DNA of 64,000 nucleotides from Clostridia bacterium (GTDB lineage: Bacteria > Bacillota > Clostridia > Oscillospirales > CAG-272), in assembly GCA_017621755.1 (NCBI GenBank), contig JAGASL010000020.1:21480-85479 (forward strand), given 5' to 3'. Made by a program: the position numbers and the translations under genes. The notes below the pieces were generated by a model. The model was not told where the DNA came from, searched no databases, and saw only the letters and a list, made by a program, of their open reading frames with translations. Below are positions 27,445-35,804 of the stretch, piece after piece (the first letter of the stretch is position 1; the number at the start of each line of letters is the position of its first letter).

Positions 27445-28244
27445 AATTTCGGCATCTTTTGAGCACGGATATCGGCCCGATCGCCTTTGCCATCTACCGC
27501 GATGGTCTGCTGATCCTGCGCAATCCGGCACACCGGGCACTCTTTTCACCTGAGGATATTCCCGCAATACCGGAAAACGACCAGCGCGCGTATTATTTTG
27601 AACATCCCACACCGCACCTGGCCGTGCGCAACACCATTGTGTTAGATAAAAAGATTTATTCTCTTTTCAGCATGCTGCCGCTGGAGGAGGACAGGAGTCA
27701 CCCGCCCATACAAGAGGAGGCCACAGACTTTATACCAATAAGAAGCCTGTTTTCGCTGCTTCTTGCGATAGCAGACGGCGCCTGTACTGCGCCTATCGCC
27801 CAGGCGGTCGCACCGCTGTTTGAGGATTGCTGCGCCGAGCTGCAAAAGCAGATCTCCACCTTGCTGCGGCAGCGCGTAAACGAGAACCTGCGCGCCACCG
27901 CCTTTACCCTGGTAGACCGCGAGGGGCTTGTTTTGTGCCTGAGCATCGCGATCTCCTGCCTGGCACTTGATGGGTGCGAGATCACTGCCTCTCTTGACCG
28001 CGAGGCAGACGGCGCGCATACCATGACCTTTCTTGCACAGCACGGCATTGAAAACGAGTTTCACCGCGCGTACCTGCAGACGGTTGCGGCCGCATGCGGC
28101 TTTTCACTCACCTTGCTTGAAAACGGCATCCGCTTTCACCTGCCCTATCATCAAATGCCCGTTTCCTACCCGCTGCATGCGCTTAGCGCCAGCGATGACC
28201 GCTTCTATATCGCGCTTGGCAAGCTGCTTGCCGGCACGCTATAA
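27441..28244 (+). CDS. Unrecognised protein (267 aa), translationally coupled to the PrsA-like lipoprotein
   Basis: The start overlaps the stop of the preceding gene and uses a GGAGG site inside it. There is no signal peptide and no transmembrane segment beyond moderately hydrophobic stretches, so it is probably cytoplasmic. The middle (LFEDCCAELQKQISTLLRQ) looks helical and the C-terminal third (TMTFLAQHGIENE, FSLTLLENGIRFHLPY) has alternating beta/helix character faintly like a histidine-kinase-type ATPase, but no N, G1 or G2 boxes are visible. I do not recognise the family. Confidence 0.6.
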   Translation: MKFRHLLSTDIGPIAFAIYRDGLLILRNPAHRALFSPEDIPAIPENDQRAYYFEHPTPHLAVRNTIVLDKKIYSLFSMLPLEEDRSHPPIQEEATDFIPIRSLFSLLLAIADGACTAPIAQAVAPLFEDCCAELQKQISTLLRQRVNENLRATAFTLVDREGLVLCLSIAISCLALDGCEITASLDREADGAHTMTFLAQHGIENEFHRAYLQTVAAACGFSLTLLENGIRFHLPYHQMPVSYPLHALSASDDRFYIALGKLLAGTL

Positions 28245-28250
28245 AAGCAA

Positions 28251-28291
28251 CAGGCACCTGCCACCAAACGGTGGCAGGTGCCTGTTTTTTT
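28251..28291. terminator. Bidirectional terminator
   Basis: 15-bp stem CAGGCACCTGCCACC/GGTGGCAGGTGCCTG followed by T7; serves the plus-strand pair and the convergent ygiQ. Confidence 0.9.
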
Positions 28292-30272
28292 ACTTTTTCT
28301 TCGTGCCGGTTTTTTTGCCAGGCCGGCCGCTTTTGGGGCGGGGCCTTTCCGGCTTTTCGGCACGGGGCGGCTTGGCGGCCGCCTTGCCGCTTGGACGGTG
28401 GCCGTTATACTGCACGCCGCTGCCCTGCCGCTTTGCCCCCCTTTGGGGCTTGGCGGGGGTGGCGCTTGGGCGTGCCTCACGCACTAGGCATTCCTTGCCC
28501 GTGCCGATCAGATCCTCGCGCCCGCAAAGGCGCAGCGCCTCACGCACCAGGTCGGCATTTTGCGGGCGGCTGTACTGCAACAGGGCCCGCTGCAGCTGCT
28601 TTTCATGGTAATCCTTGGCCACGTAGACCCTTTTGCCGGTCAGCGGATCAAGCCCGGTGGCATACATCACGGTAGAAACGGTGCCGGGGGTGGGGTAAAA
28701 ATCCTGCACCTGCTCGGGCATGTAGCCCTCCTTTTTTAAGAAGAGCGCCAGCTCTACCGCCTCGCGAAGGCCGGCACCCGGATGGCTGGACATCAGATAA
28801 GGCACCAGATACTGCTCAAGCCCTGCCTCACGCGAAAGACGGAAATATTCCTTCTTAAACGCCTCGTACACCGCAATCGAGGGCTTGCCCATGCAGGCGA
28901 GCGTGGCGGCGGCGCAATGCTCGGGCGCCACCTTCAGCTGGCCGCTGACGTGATGGGTCACCAGCTGGCGGAAGAAGGAGCGATCCGGGTCGGCCAAGAG
29001 ATAATCGTAGCGGATGCCGGAGCGGATAAAGACCTTCTTCACACGCGGAATTTCTTCGATTTTACGCAGCATACGGGCGTATTCCTTGTGATCAACGCGC
29101 AGATTGCGGCAGGGGGTGGGAAATAGGCATTTGCGGTTTAGGCATACGCCCTTTGTCAGCTGCTTTTCACAAGCCGGCTCGCGGAAGTTGGCCGTGGGGC
29201 CGCCCACGTCGTGAATATAGCCCTTAAAATCCGGCATGGCGGCAATCTCTCTTGCCTCACGCAGCACGCTTTCCTCGCTGCGCGCGCGCACGGCGCGCCC
29301 CTGGTTAAAGGTGATGGCACAGAAATTGCAGGAGCCAAAGCAGCCACGGTTGTGCGCGATAGAGAATCTGACCTCCTCGATCGCGGGCACGCCGCCCTCT
29401 GCCTCGTAATCCGGGTGGTAGGTGCGGGCGTACGGCAGGGCGTACACGGCATCCAGCTCCTCCTGCTCAAGCGGCGGCATGGGCGGGTTGGCCACCAGCA
29501 TCTTATCATCATAATATTCGATCAGGGCCTTGCCGGTAATGGCATCCTGGTTATTGTACTGCGTGGCAAAGGCCTGGGCATAGGCACGCCCGCCCTGCTT
29601 GATCTCGTTAAAATCGCCGCATTCGACCGCCTCAAAATGCACGCGCTCATCCCGCGCAGCCAAAAAGACGCAGCCGCGCACGTCGCGGATCTTGCGGATC
29701 GGTATGCCACGGTCAAGCAGCTCGGCCAGGCGGCGCAGAATATTTTCGCCCATGCCGTAGGTCAGAATATCGGCGCGCGAATCGACCAAAATGCTGCGGC
29801 GGATGCGATCCTCCCAGTAATCGTAATGCGCGAAGCGGCGCAAGGAGGCCTCCAGCCCGCCCAAAATGATGGGCACGTCGCCGTAGGCCTCGCGAATGCG
29901 GTTGCAATACACGATCACGGCACGGTCTGGCCGCTTGCCCATCTTGCCGCCGGGCGAATAGTAGTCGCTTGTGCGGCGGCGCTTGGCCACGGTGTAGTGC
30001 GCCACCATCGAATCAATGTTGCCGGCCGTGACCAAAAAACCAAGGCGCGGGCGGCCAAAGCGGCGAAAATCATCTGTGCTCTTGTAATCCGGCTGGGCCA
30101 GGATAGCCACGCGGAAGCCGGCTGCTTCTAAAACACGGGAGATGATGGCCACCCCAAAGGAGGGGTGGTCTACGTAGGCATCTCCCGTGACGTATACAAA
30201 ATCTACCCCATCCCAGCCGCGGGCGGCAACGTCATCGGCGGTGACGGGTAAAAATTTTTCTCTTTCCATCAT
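28290..30272 (-). CDS. YgiQ family radical SAM protein
   Basis: 660 aa, full length for the UPF0313/YgiQ family. The [4Fe-4S] cysteine motif is CFGSCNFCAITFNQG near residue 305-320, preceded by the N-terminal B12-like or lead region (DVPIILGGLEASLRRFAHYDYW). The C-terminus is a low-complexity basic Pro/Lys/Arg tail (PKSGRPGKKTGTKKK), typical of the family. The exact reaction is unknown. It overlaps the hisS stop by 4 nt and is the last gene of mrnC-hisS-ygiQ. Confidence 0.92.
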   Translation of the reverse strand: MMEREKFLPVTADDVAARGWDGVDFVYVTGDAYVDHPSFGVAIISRVLEAAGFRVAILAQPDYKSTDDFRRFGRPRLGFLVTAGNIDSMVAHYTVAKRRRTSDYYSPGGKMGKRPDRAVIVYCNRIREAYGDVPIILGGLEASLRRFAHYDYWEDRIRRSILVDSRADILTYGMGENILRRLAELLDRGIPIRKIRDVRGCVFLAARDERVHFEAVECGDFNEIKQGGRAYAQAFATQYNNQDAITGKALIEYYDDKMLVANPPMPPLEQEELDAVYALPYARTYHPDYEAEGGVPAIEEVRFSIAHNRGCFGSCNFCAITFNQGRAVRARSEESVLREAREIAAMPDFKGYIHDVGGPTANFREPACEKQLTKGVCLNRKCLFPTPCRNLRVDHKEYARMLRKIEEIPRVKKVFIRSGIRYDYLLADPDRSFFRQLVTHHVSGQLKVAPEHCAAATLACMGKPSIAVYEAFKKEYFRLSREAGLEQYLVPYLMSSHPGAGLREAVELALFLKKEGYMPEQVQDFYPTPGTVSTVMYATGLDPLTGKRVYVAKDYHEKQLQRALLQYSRPQNADLVREALRLCGREDLIGTGKECLVREARPSATPAKPQRGAKRQGSGVQYNGHRPSGKAAAKPPRAEKPERPRPKSGRPGKKTGTKKK

Positions 30273-31516
30273 AGCGGCAGGGTGAAATCGGCAAGCGTGA
30301 CCTCGGTCTGCGTGCCATCCTGCATGTTGCGCAGCTGGGCGCGGCCACTCTCTACCTCGCTATCACCTAAAATGAGCGTGTAGGCGGCGTTTAGCTTGTT
30401 GGCATACTTCATCTGCGCCTTCAGGCTGCGGCCAACCACGTCACACTCGACGTACAGCCCCTTGCCGCGCAGGCGCTCGGTAATGGCCATGGCCTCAATG
30501 CCGGCGGCCTCGCCCAGGGCGGCGATATACAGGCAGGGGCTGGGCGCTACGGGGATCTCTACGCCCTCAGCCTTCATGGCCAAGATCACGCGGGTAATGC
30601 CCATGCCAAAGCCGATGCCGGGCAGCTCGGGCCCGCCGATCGAGGAGACCAGACCGTCATAACGGCCACCGCCGCAAACGGTAGACTGGGCACCAATGCC
30701 CTCGGCCACGAACTCAAATACCGAGCGGGTATAGTAATCCAGCCCGCGCACGATCGAGGGGTCGACCACGTAGGGGATCTCCATCTTATCTAAGCAGGTG
30801 CACAGGGTCTTGAAGTGGGCCTCGCACGCCGGGCAAAGGTGGTCGATGGTGCGGGGCGCCTTTTTCGCGATCTCGGCACAATCGGGGTTCTTGCAATCAA
30901 GAAGGCGCAGCGGGTTCTTTTCCATACGGTCAAGGCAGGTATCACACAGCTTGTCCTTATGGGCGGAAAAGTGCGAAAGCAGCGCCGCGCGGTACTGCGG
31001 GCGGCATTCCTTACAGCCGATGGAATTGAGATGCAGGCGCACGCTCTTCAGGCCGATGCGGCGCAAAACCGAGGCGGCTACCGCAATGGCGGTGGCATCA
31101 GCCATCGGGCTCTCAGAGCCAAACATCTCGGTGCCGAACTGGAAGAACTCGCGCGAGCGGCCTGCCTGCGGCTTCTCGTGCCGGAAGCAGTTGATCAGGT
31201 AGTAGAACTTCTGCGGCATGGTATCGCCGCACTTGCCGCTTTCGATCAGCGCACGGGCAACCGAGGCGGTGCCCTCCGGCCGCAGGGTGATGGTCTTTTC
31301 CTCATCCCGGTCAGCGAAGGTGTACATTTCCTTTTGCACCACGTCGGTGGTGTCGCCCACGCCGCGCACGAACAGGTCTGTCCATTCAAAGGTGGGGGTG
31401 CGGATCTCGCCAAAGCCGTAATGCTCGGCCTCCTCGCGCATAATGCCCTCTAAATAGCGGAACAGGACTGCCTCCTCCGGGAAAATATCCATGGTGCCTT
31501 TAATCTTTTGAATCAT
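30269..31516 (-). CDS. hisS: Histidine--tRNA ligase
   Basis: Class II synthetase, 415 aa. Motif 1 region (IKGTMDIFPEEAVLFRYLE), motif 2 (RPEGTASVARALIE, then CFRHEKPQAGRSREFFQFG), the histidine-binding sequence VRGLDYYTRSVFEFV and motif 3 (GGGRYDGL, GIGFGMGITRVI) are all present. The C-terminal anticodon domain ends DFTLPL. It overlaps mrnC upstream and ygiQ downstream by 4 nt each, so translation is probably coupled. No T-box is seen in front of this operon. Confidence 0.96.
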   Translation of the reverse strand: MIQKIKGTMDIFPEEAVLFRYLEGIMREEAEHYGFGEIRTPTFEWTDLFVRGVGDTTDVVQKEMYTFADRDEEKTITLRPEGTASVARALIESGKCGDTMPQKFYYLINCFRHEKPQAGRSREFFQFGTEMFGSESPMADATAIAVAASVLRRIGLKSVRLHLNSIGCKECRPQYRAALLSHFSAHKDKLCDTCLDRMEKNPLRLLDCKNPDCAEIAKKAPRTIDHLCPACEAHFKTLCTCLDKMEIPYVVDPSIVRGLDYYTRSVFEFVAEGIGAQSTVCGGGRYDGLVSSIGGPELPGIGFGMGITRVILAMKAEGVEIPVAPSPCLYIAALGEAAGIEAMAITERLRGKGLYVECDVVGRSLKAQMKYANKLNAAYTLILGDSEVESGRAQLRNMQDGTQTEVTLADFTLPL

Positions 31517-31920
31517 GATCTCTCTATCTCCGTCTCTTTTTGTTCTTGTGGAATGGCCAGGCGCATCAATTCCTCTATGCGCGCTGCCTTTTCTTCATAG
31601 GCCAGCATGCCCAGCACGGCCTCAAGACCGGTGGCGGCACGGTAATCGGCGCCGCTGGCATGGCGTGGGCGATTCAGGTGGCCGGAATTGTAGGCGCGGC
31701 GGTAAACGTCATGCTCGCGCTCGTAAAGGTGCGGCAGCACGCGGGCTGCCTGCTCGGCCTGCCCCTCGGCAGAGACGAGGGCACGCGCCGCCTCGTTCAG
31801 CTCGCCGGAGCGGCCAAGGCCACGCCCGACCAGCATACGCCGCACGTATAGCCCGTGCACCGCATCGCCAAGAAAGGAAAGCGCCGCCACGCTTGGTAAT
31901 TCACTTGCCTTATAATCCAT
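31513..31920 (-). CDS. mrnC: Mini-ribonuclease III
   Basis: Processes the termini of 23S rRNA precursors in Gram-positive bacteria. It is 135 aa: a stand-alone RNase III catalytic domain without a dsRNA-binding domain. ALSFLGDAVHGLYVRRML carries the acidic catalytic Asp, and ATGLEAVLGMLAYE carries the second acidic signature near the C-terminus. First gene of its operon, with its own promoter. It overlaps hisS by 4 nt; elsewhere mrnC usually sits beside cysS. Confidence 0.93.
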   Translation of the reverse strand: MDYKASELPSVAALSFLGDAVHGLYVRRMLVGRGLGRSGELNEAARALVSAEGQAEQAARVLPHLYEREHDVYRRAYNSGHLNRPRHASGADYRAATGLEAVLGMLAYEEKAARIEELMRLAIPQEQKETEIERS

Positions 31921-31953
31921 GGCGCTACCCCCTTCTCTTCTTTACATTTTATT

Positions 31954-31983
31954 ATTATAGCATAAAGCCCGGCCGCCTGTCAA
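31954..31983 (-). promoter_or_regulatory. Promoter of mrnC-hisS-ygiQ
   Basis: Minus-strand TTGACA, 18-nt spacer, TATAAT. The -35 hexamer is exactly the 6-nt loop of a perfect 11-bp inverted repeat (31967-31994). Confidence 0.85.
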
Positions 31984-31994
31984 GGCGGCCGGGC
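31967..31994. repeat. 11-bp GC-only inverted repeat enclosing the -35 box
   Basis: GCCCGGCCGCC and GGCGGCCGGGC flank TGTCAA, the reverse complement of TTGACA. It may be an operator or a stem-loop in read-through RNA. Confidence 0.75.
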
Positions 31995-32080
31995 AGGGTG
32001 TGTGGGGTTTTTGGAGAGAGATTTCAAAAATTTTTTCAAAAAGAGGAAAAAGCACCGCAGCCACACCCACAACCGTAGGG

Positions 32081-32290
32081 GTCGGCGCCACGACGACCCG
32101 CACCAACCTTATTCAACCTGTCATCCTGAACGAGCAAAGCGAGTGAAGGATCTTTTCGCCGCCAGGCGAAACAGGTAATAACAGTATTAGGAGATTCCGC
32201 GTTCCGCGGAAGGATTCTTCGCTCGCTTCGCTCACTCAGAATGACAGCATGTGAAGATTGGTCGCTTCGCTCACTTAGGATGGCAGAAGC
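32081..32290. repeat. Non-coding intergenic region with dispersed-repeat-like inverted elements
   Basis: The ~390-nt gap before trkA holds a GTAGGGGTCGGCGCC-type element (32087 on) and a pair of opposed segments: TCATCCTGAACGAGC with GAAGGATCT, and TTCGCTCGCTTCGCTCACTC with AGAATGACA. These are the arms of a common bacterial intergenic hairpin repeat (CATCCTGAGCGAAGCGAAGGATC type). The 96-aa minus-strand frame across it looks like shadow translation. Confidence 0.7.
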
Positions 32291-32330
32291 ATGAGATTCG
32301 TGCCGGCTCGCACCTCTTTTTTTCACCCAC

Positions 32331-32359
32331 TTGCATTTTCAGAAAAAAAGGTGTATAAT
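32331..32359 (+). promoter_or_regulatory. Promoter of trkA-trkH
   Basis: TTGCAT, 17-nt spacer, TATAAT on plus, followed by a GAAAGGAG ribosome-binding site before the ATG at 32392. Confidence 0.85.
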
Positions 32360-32391
32360 ACCATCAAGGAACTCTCCTGAAAGGAGCTATT

Positions 32392-33750
32392 ATGAACATT
32401 GTCATGATTGGTGGCGGCTCTGTTGGTGCGGCGATCAGCGCGCAGCTGGCACGCGAGGGGCACGCCATTACGGTGGTGGATACGAACAGCGCGGCGCTTG
32501 TCGAGCTGGCCGGCTCGCACGACGTGAGCACGGTAGAGGGCAACGGTGCCTCTGTCTCCACCCTACACAAGGCAGGGGCAGACAAGGCCGACCTGCTGAT
32601 CGCCATGACGGCGGAGGACGAGATCAACATTCTGTGCTGCGCGGCTGCCAAAAAGCTGGGCACGCGGCACACCATTGCGCGCGTGCGCAACCCGGAATAT
32701 TCTGACCTGATGCAGCTGCTCCGCGAGGAGATGAGCCTTTCGCTGACCGTAAACCCGGAGCTGACGGCGGCGCGCGAGATCTACCGCACGCTGCGCTTTC
32801 CCGCGGCGGCCAAGATCGATACCTTTTGCCGCGGGCGGGTCGAGCTGGCGGAATTTACCGTAGCCCCCGATTCCCCTCTTTGCGGCACCACGCTTTACGA
32901 CCTGCGCGCCAAGCTGAGCCTGAAATTTCTGGTCTGCGGCGTGCTGCGTAACGGGCAGGCACACATCCCCTCTGGCCATTTTGTGATCGAAAGCGGCGAC
33001 GTGCTGTGCGTGACCGCGCCGGATGAGGAGATCACCCGCTTCTTTAAGGCCATTGGCCTTTACAAGCAGCCGGTGCGTGACGTGCTGATCGTGGGCGGGG
33101 GGCGCATTACCTACTACCTGCAGGCGCTCTTGCAGCGCGGCAAGATCCATTCCACCGTGATCGAGCGGGATAAGGCGCTTTGCCACGAGCTGGCTGAGCA
33201 ATACCGCTGCACCGTGCTATGTGATAACGGCACCAAGCAGGAGCTTTTGTTAGAGGAGGGTATTGAAAAGGCAGATGCCTTTTTGGCTCTTTCAGACGTG
33301 GATGAGGAAAACGCCATTGTCTCTATGTTTGCCAAGACCCAAGGGGTAAACAAGGTGGTGACCCTGATCAGCGCGATGCCCTATATTGATTTCTTTAAGG
33401 GCGTGGGGCTGGAGAGCATTGTTTCCCCCAAATCCTCGACCTCAGCCTTCATTCTACGCTACGTGCGCGCCATGGCCAATTCCTCACACGCCTCAGAGAT
33501 CGAGGCGCTGCACCGCCTGTTAGACGGGCAGGCAGAGGCGCTTGAATTCCACATCAAGGAGGAGATCAACGGCCTGACTGAGGTGCCGCTGAAGAGCTTG
33601 CGCTCGCGCCCCGGCGTGCTGGTGGCCTGCATCGTTCGCGGTGAGGCGATCATCATCCCCTCCGGTGACGATATGCTGAAGAAAGGCGACACCGTGATCA
33701 TGACGGCCATGGAAGGCCAGCTGCAATCTATAAAGGATATTTTGGAATAA
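32392..33750 (+). CDS. trkA: Trk-type potassium uptake regulatory subunit TrkA
   Basis: Cytoplasmic NAD(H)-binding gating ring of the TrkH channel. It is 452 aa with two RCK_N/RCK_C repeats. The first Rossmann fold starts at residue 2 (NIVMIGGGSVGAAISAQL), the first RCK_C region is about 145-220, the second Rossmann fold (DVLIVGGGRITYYLQALL) is near 230, and the second RCK_C is at the C-terminus (PSGDDMLKKGDTVIM). Its stop codon overlaps the trkH start by 1 nt. Confidence 0.94.
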   Translation: MNIVMIGGGSVGAAISAQLAREGHAITVVDTNSAALVELAGSHDVSTVEGNGASVSTLHKAGADKADLLIAMTAEDEINILCCAAAKKLGTRHTIARVRNPEYSDLMQLLREEMSLSLTVNPELTAAREIYRTLRFPAAAKIDTFCRGRVELAEFTVAPDSPLCGTTLYDLRAKLSLKFLVCGVLRNGQAHIPSGHFVIESGDVLCVTAPDEEITRFFKAIGLYKQPVRDVLIVGGGRITYYLQALLQRGKIHSTVIERDKALCHELAEQYRCTVLCDNGTKQELLLEEGIEKADAFLALSDVDEENAIVSMFAKTQGVNKVVTLISAMPYIDFFKGVGLESIVSPKSSTSAFILRYVRAMANSSHASEIEALHRLLDGQAEALEFHIKEEINGLTEVPLKSLRSRPGVLVACIVRGEAIIIPSGDDMLKKGDTVIMTAMEGQLQSIKDILE

Positions 33751-35189
33751 TGAACTATCGAATGCTTGGCTACCTGCTTGGCTTGATCCTCTCTACTGAG
33801 GCAGCGCTGCTGCTGGCGCCCTCGCTGGTCGCCTTGATCTATACCGAGCCGGTCTGGCCCTTTCTGATCACCATGGCCATTCTGCTACTGGTGGCGGTGC
33901 CGCTGGTGCTGCAGCGGCCAAAAAACACACGCATCTACGCCAAGGAGGGCTTTGTTTGCGTGGCGCTGGGCTGGATACTGCTTTCGGCCTTTGGTGCCCT
34001 GCCCTTTGTGCTAAGCGGTGCTATTCCCCACTACGTAGACGCGTTTTTTGAAACGGTCTCTGGCTTCACTACCACAGGCGCTTCGATACTGCAGGCGGTA
34101 GAGGGCCTTGGGCAGAGTGTACTCTTTTGGCGCTCGTTTACCCACTGGATCGGCGGCATGGGCGTTCTGGTCTTTGTGCTGGCGGTGCTGCCCTCTGCCG
34201 GCGACAATGCCATTCACCTGATGCGGGCCGAGGTGCCCGGCCCTACCAAGGGCAAGCTGGTGCCCCGCATGCGGCACACGGCATTGATCCTATACGGCAT
34301 TTACGTGATCCTGACCGCCATTGAGACCGTGGCGCTTTGCCTTTGCCGCATGCCGTTTTTTGACGCGCTGGTCAGCTCCTTTGCCACGGCCGGCACGGGC
34401 GGCTTTGCGCTGAAGAACCTCTCGATCGCGGGCTACGCCAACCCAGCCGCCGAATGGATCATTGCGATCTTTATGATCATCTTTGGTGTGAACTTTAACC
34501 TGTATTTCTTTTTACTGATCGGCCGTATGCGCGACCTGCTGAAGAGTGAGGAGCTGCGCGTTTACCTGGCGATCTGCGCGCTGGCGGTAGGCGCCGTTGC
34601 ACTAAATACCGCACACCTCTTTTCTTCCGCCGGGGAATGCCTGCGTGCCTCCTTCTTTCAAGTCTCCTCTATCATTTCCACCACGGGCTTTTCTACAGTA
34701 GACTACAATGCTTGGCCAGCTTTCTCTAAGGCGATCTTGGTCCTCTTGATGATCATTGGCTCCTGCGCCGGCTCTACGGCGGGGGGACTGAAGATCTCAC
34801 GCTGTATTATTCTATTCAAAAACGTGCTTCGCGAATTCCGACATATGCTGCACCCCCACTCAGTAAACGTAACGCGGCTGGATGGAGAGCCGCTATCTGA
34901 CGATACCTGCCGTGCAGCCGCCAATTACTTTACGCTATACATGGTGCTGGTGTTCTTCTTTTTCCTGATCGTCTCCTTTGGTGGCTATGGGCTGGAAAGT
35001 GATTTGACCGCCGTGCTCGCCTGCATCAACAACATAGGCCCCGGCCTTGGCGTGGTTGGCCCAGCCGGCAACTTTGGCGGCTATTCGCTCCTCTCTAAGC
35101 TCGCTCTTTCCTTCGCCATGCTGTTTGGCCGTTTGGAGATCATGCCCATGATCATCCTTTTCTCGCCCAGCACCTGGCGGCGCAGATGA
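33750..35189 (+). CDS. trkH: Trk-type potassium transporter membrane subunit TrkH
   Basis: Integral membrane K+ channel subunit with four pseudo-repeats of the M1-P-M2 type, 479 aa. Selectivity-filter-like turns are visible: SGFTTTGASIL, SSFATAGTGGFAL, SSIISTTGFSTVDY and NNIGPGLGVVGPAGNF. The third repeat carries the gating-loop-like GSCAGSTAGGLKISR. About ten hydrophobic helices. A plain TrkA-TrkH pair. A transposase ORF begins 4 nt after its stop. Confidence 0.95.
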   Translation: MNYRMLGYLLGLILSTEAALLLAPSLVALIYTEPVWPFLITMAILLLVAVPLVLQRPKNTRIYAKEGFVCVALGWILLSAFGALPFVLSGAIPHYVDAFFETVSGFTTTGASILQAVEGLGQSVLFWRSFTHWIGGMGVLVFVLAVLPSAGDNAIHLMRAEVPGPTKGKLVPRMRHTALILYGIYVILTAIETVALCLCRMPFFDALVSSFATAGTGGFALKNLSIAGYANPAAEWIIAIFMIIFGVNFNLYFFLLIGRMRDLLKSEELRVYLAICALAVGAVALNTAHLFSSAGECLRASFFQVSSIISTTGFSTVDYNAWPAFSKAILVLLMIIGSCAGSTAGGLKISRCIILFKNVLREFRHMLHPHSVNVTRLDGEPLSDDTCRAAANYFTLYMVLVFFFFLIVSFGGYGLESDLTAVLACINNIGPGLGVVGPAGNFGGYSLLSKLALSFAMLFGRLEIMPMIILFSPSTWRRR

Positions 35190-35193
35190 TACT

Positions 35194-35760
35194 ATGGATG
35201 AACTAAAAAATCGTAAAACTACACGCTTGAAGGGAGCGGACTATAATCGAAATCAAGCCGTTTTTTTAACGATATGTACAAAAGAAAGACAATGTCTCCT
35301 TTCGCGTATTGTAGGGACCGGCGTCCCCGACGGTCCGCAAATCGAATTGACGGAATATGGACAAATCGCGGATAAATATATTCATCAATTAAGTGATTTT
35401 TACGATGACCTATCGGTCGAAAGCTATGTAATCATGCCAAACCATATTCATATGATACTATGGGTAAAGGGCACGGAAAACGGACCGTCGAGGACGCCGG
35501 TCACAGACGGACCGTCGAGGACGCCGGTCACAGACGGACCGTCGAGGACGCCGGTCCCTACAGTGCAAAATTCCATTCCGTCACGGTTTTTGTCAACGTT
35601 CAAAAGATTTTGCAACAAGGAATGCGGAACAAATATTTGGCAATATCGCTCCAATGATCACATTATCCGTAACCATGAAGATTATGAGGAGCACTTGCGA
35701 TATATTGATGAAAATCCGTTGCGTTGGAAATTTGATCACCTATATGTAAAAGAGACATAA
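35194..35760 (+). CDS. REP-associated tyrosine transposase (RAYT, Y1 family) with internal repeats
   Basis: 188 aa, Y1_Tnp/RAYT family. It begins RLKGADYNRNQAVFLTICTK, with the HUH-type metal motif MPNHIHMILWV and the catalytic Tyr region YIDENPLRWKFDH near the C-terminus. It has an in-frame insertion between the HUH and Tyr motifs, with the nonapeptide GPSRTPVTD repeated almost three times (27-nt DNA units at 35482-35562). An inverted near-copy of the same 27 nt lies earlier in the same gene (35310-35336). The start is 4 nt after trkH with no clear ribosome site, suggesting insertion there or coupling. Possibly active; no pseudogene signs in the frame. Confidence 0.85.
   Translation: MDELKNRKTTRLKGADYNRNQAVFLTICTKERQCLLSRIVGTGVPDGPQIELTEYGQIADKYIHQLSDFYDDLSVESYVIMPNHIHMILWVKGTENGPSRTPVTDGPSRTPVTDGPSRTPVPTVQNSIPSRFLSTFKRFCNKECGTNIWQYRSNDHIIRNHEDYEEHLRYIDENPLRWKFDHLYVKET
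35310..35336 (+). repeat. REP-like 27-mer inside the transposase gene (arm 1)
   Basis: Starts TGTAGGGACCGGCGTCC and ends CGACGGTCC. Reverse complement of the third unit at 35536-35562 with 26 of 27 matches. Confidence 0.9.
35482..35562 (-). repeat. Three tandem 27-nt units inside the transposase gene (arm 2)
   Basis: Units at 35482-35508, 35509-35535 and 35536-35562 share GGACCGTCGAGGACGCCGG. The first two end TCACAGAC and the third TCCCTACA. They lie opposite in orientation to the 35310 copy. Confidence 0.93.
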
Positions 35761-35765
35761 AAAAC

Positions 35766-35800
35766 AAAAAAGGAACAGTTTCAACTGTTCCTTTTTTGTT
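35766..35800. terminator. Bidirectional terminator
   Basis: Stem AGGAACAGTT/AACTGTTCCT with a TC loop, A-run before and T-run after; separates the transposase (+) from the MBL hydrolase (-). Confidence 0.85.
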
Positions 35801-35804
35801 TTTA

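Noticed and set aside
32036..32326. 96-aa minus-strand ORF in the trkA upstream region
   Set aside because: It consists of translated dispersed repeat sequence (repeated AILSERS/VILSERS), typical of intergenic hairpin repeats.
35482..35562. Possible CRISPR array
   Set aside because: Only three contiguous 27-nt tandem units with no spacers, inside a transposase reading frame.
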